A stretch of DNA of 6,767 bases from Clostridia bacterium (lineage in GTDB: Bacteria; Bacillota_A; Clostridia; Christensenellales; Aristaeellaceae), in assembly GCA_017432405.1 (NCBI GenBank), contig JAFRJF010000132.1:1-6767 (forward strand), written 5' to 3'. A model generated the notes under the pieces. The model did not search any database. It was not told the DNA's origin and saw only the letters and a program-made list of their open reading frames with translations. A program made the position numbers and the translations under genes. Shown here one piece after another: positions 6,762 through 6,767 of the stretch. How positions within the stretch are numbered: the first letter of the stretch is position 1; the number at the start of each line of letters is the position of its first letter.

Positions 6762-6767
6762 ATGCGA
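6762..6767 (+). CDS. Start of a rightward gene, cut by window edge
   Basis: Only ATG CGA (Met-Arg) is visible. The case for a real start is the ribosome binding site GGGAG at 6750-6754, 7 nt upstream, and the TATAAT promoter element about 47 nt further up. Nothing can be said about the product. The gene is divergent from the five-gene operon and would share its control region. Confidence 0.5.

Overview
The window is a G+C-rich stretch of chromosome that is almost entirely coding on the minus strand. Five genes lie head to tail with no room for independent promoters between most of them. Reading in the direction of transcription, from right to left, they are a TIGR03936/DUF2344 'radical SAM-linked' protein, RNase G (rng), the tRNA methylthiotransferase MiaB, a YlbF-family protein with a cysteine-rich tail, and the mismatch-repair ATPase MutS, which the left edge cuts a few codons before its end. 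The YlbF-family gene, Gram-positive-type Shine-Dalgarno sequences before most starts, and the miaB - YmcA/YlbF-type gene - mutS order known from Bacillus and clostridia all point to a Bacillota (Firmicutes) genome, most likely a high-G+C member of the Clostridia. The species cannot be told from this sequence.

Layout: 1-2564 is mutS (incomplete at its 3' end). 2565-2643 is a short spacer with a G+C-rich hairpin and the mutS ribosome binding site. 2644-3039 is the YlbF-family gene, 3045-4445 miaB, 4460-5917 rng and 5931-6602 the TIGR03936 gene. 6603-6761 is an A+T-rich divergent intergenic region holding candidate promoters for both directions and two inverted repeats. The first two codons of a rightward gene, preceded by a good ribosome binding site, begin at 6762. 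Gaps between the four upstream genes are 5, 14 and 13 nt, and two ribosome binding sites overlap the end of the preceding gene, so a single operon is the natural reading.

Functionally the operon joins RNA processing and decay (RNase G; the YlbF family, which in Bacillus subtilis works with RNase Y), tRNA modification (MiaB, and perhaps the TIGR03936 protein) and DNA mismatch repair (MutS). Two commonly separate neighbourhoods meet here: TIGR03936-rng, and miaB-ylbF/ymcA-mutS. The radical SAM/B12 partner that usually precedes the TIGR03936 gene is absent from its usual place. I see no mobile element, CRISPR array, rRNA or tRNA gene, and no clear new system. The points most worth a second look are the four-cysteine tail of the YlbF-family protein, the orphaned TIGR03936 gene, the rng-miaB junction, and the compact divergent control region at the right edge.
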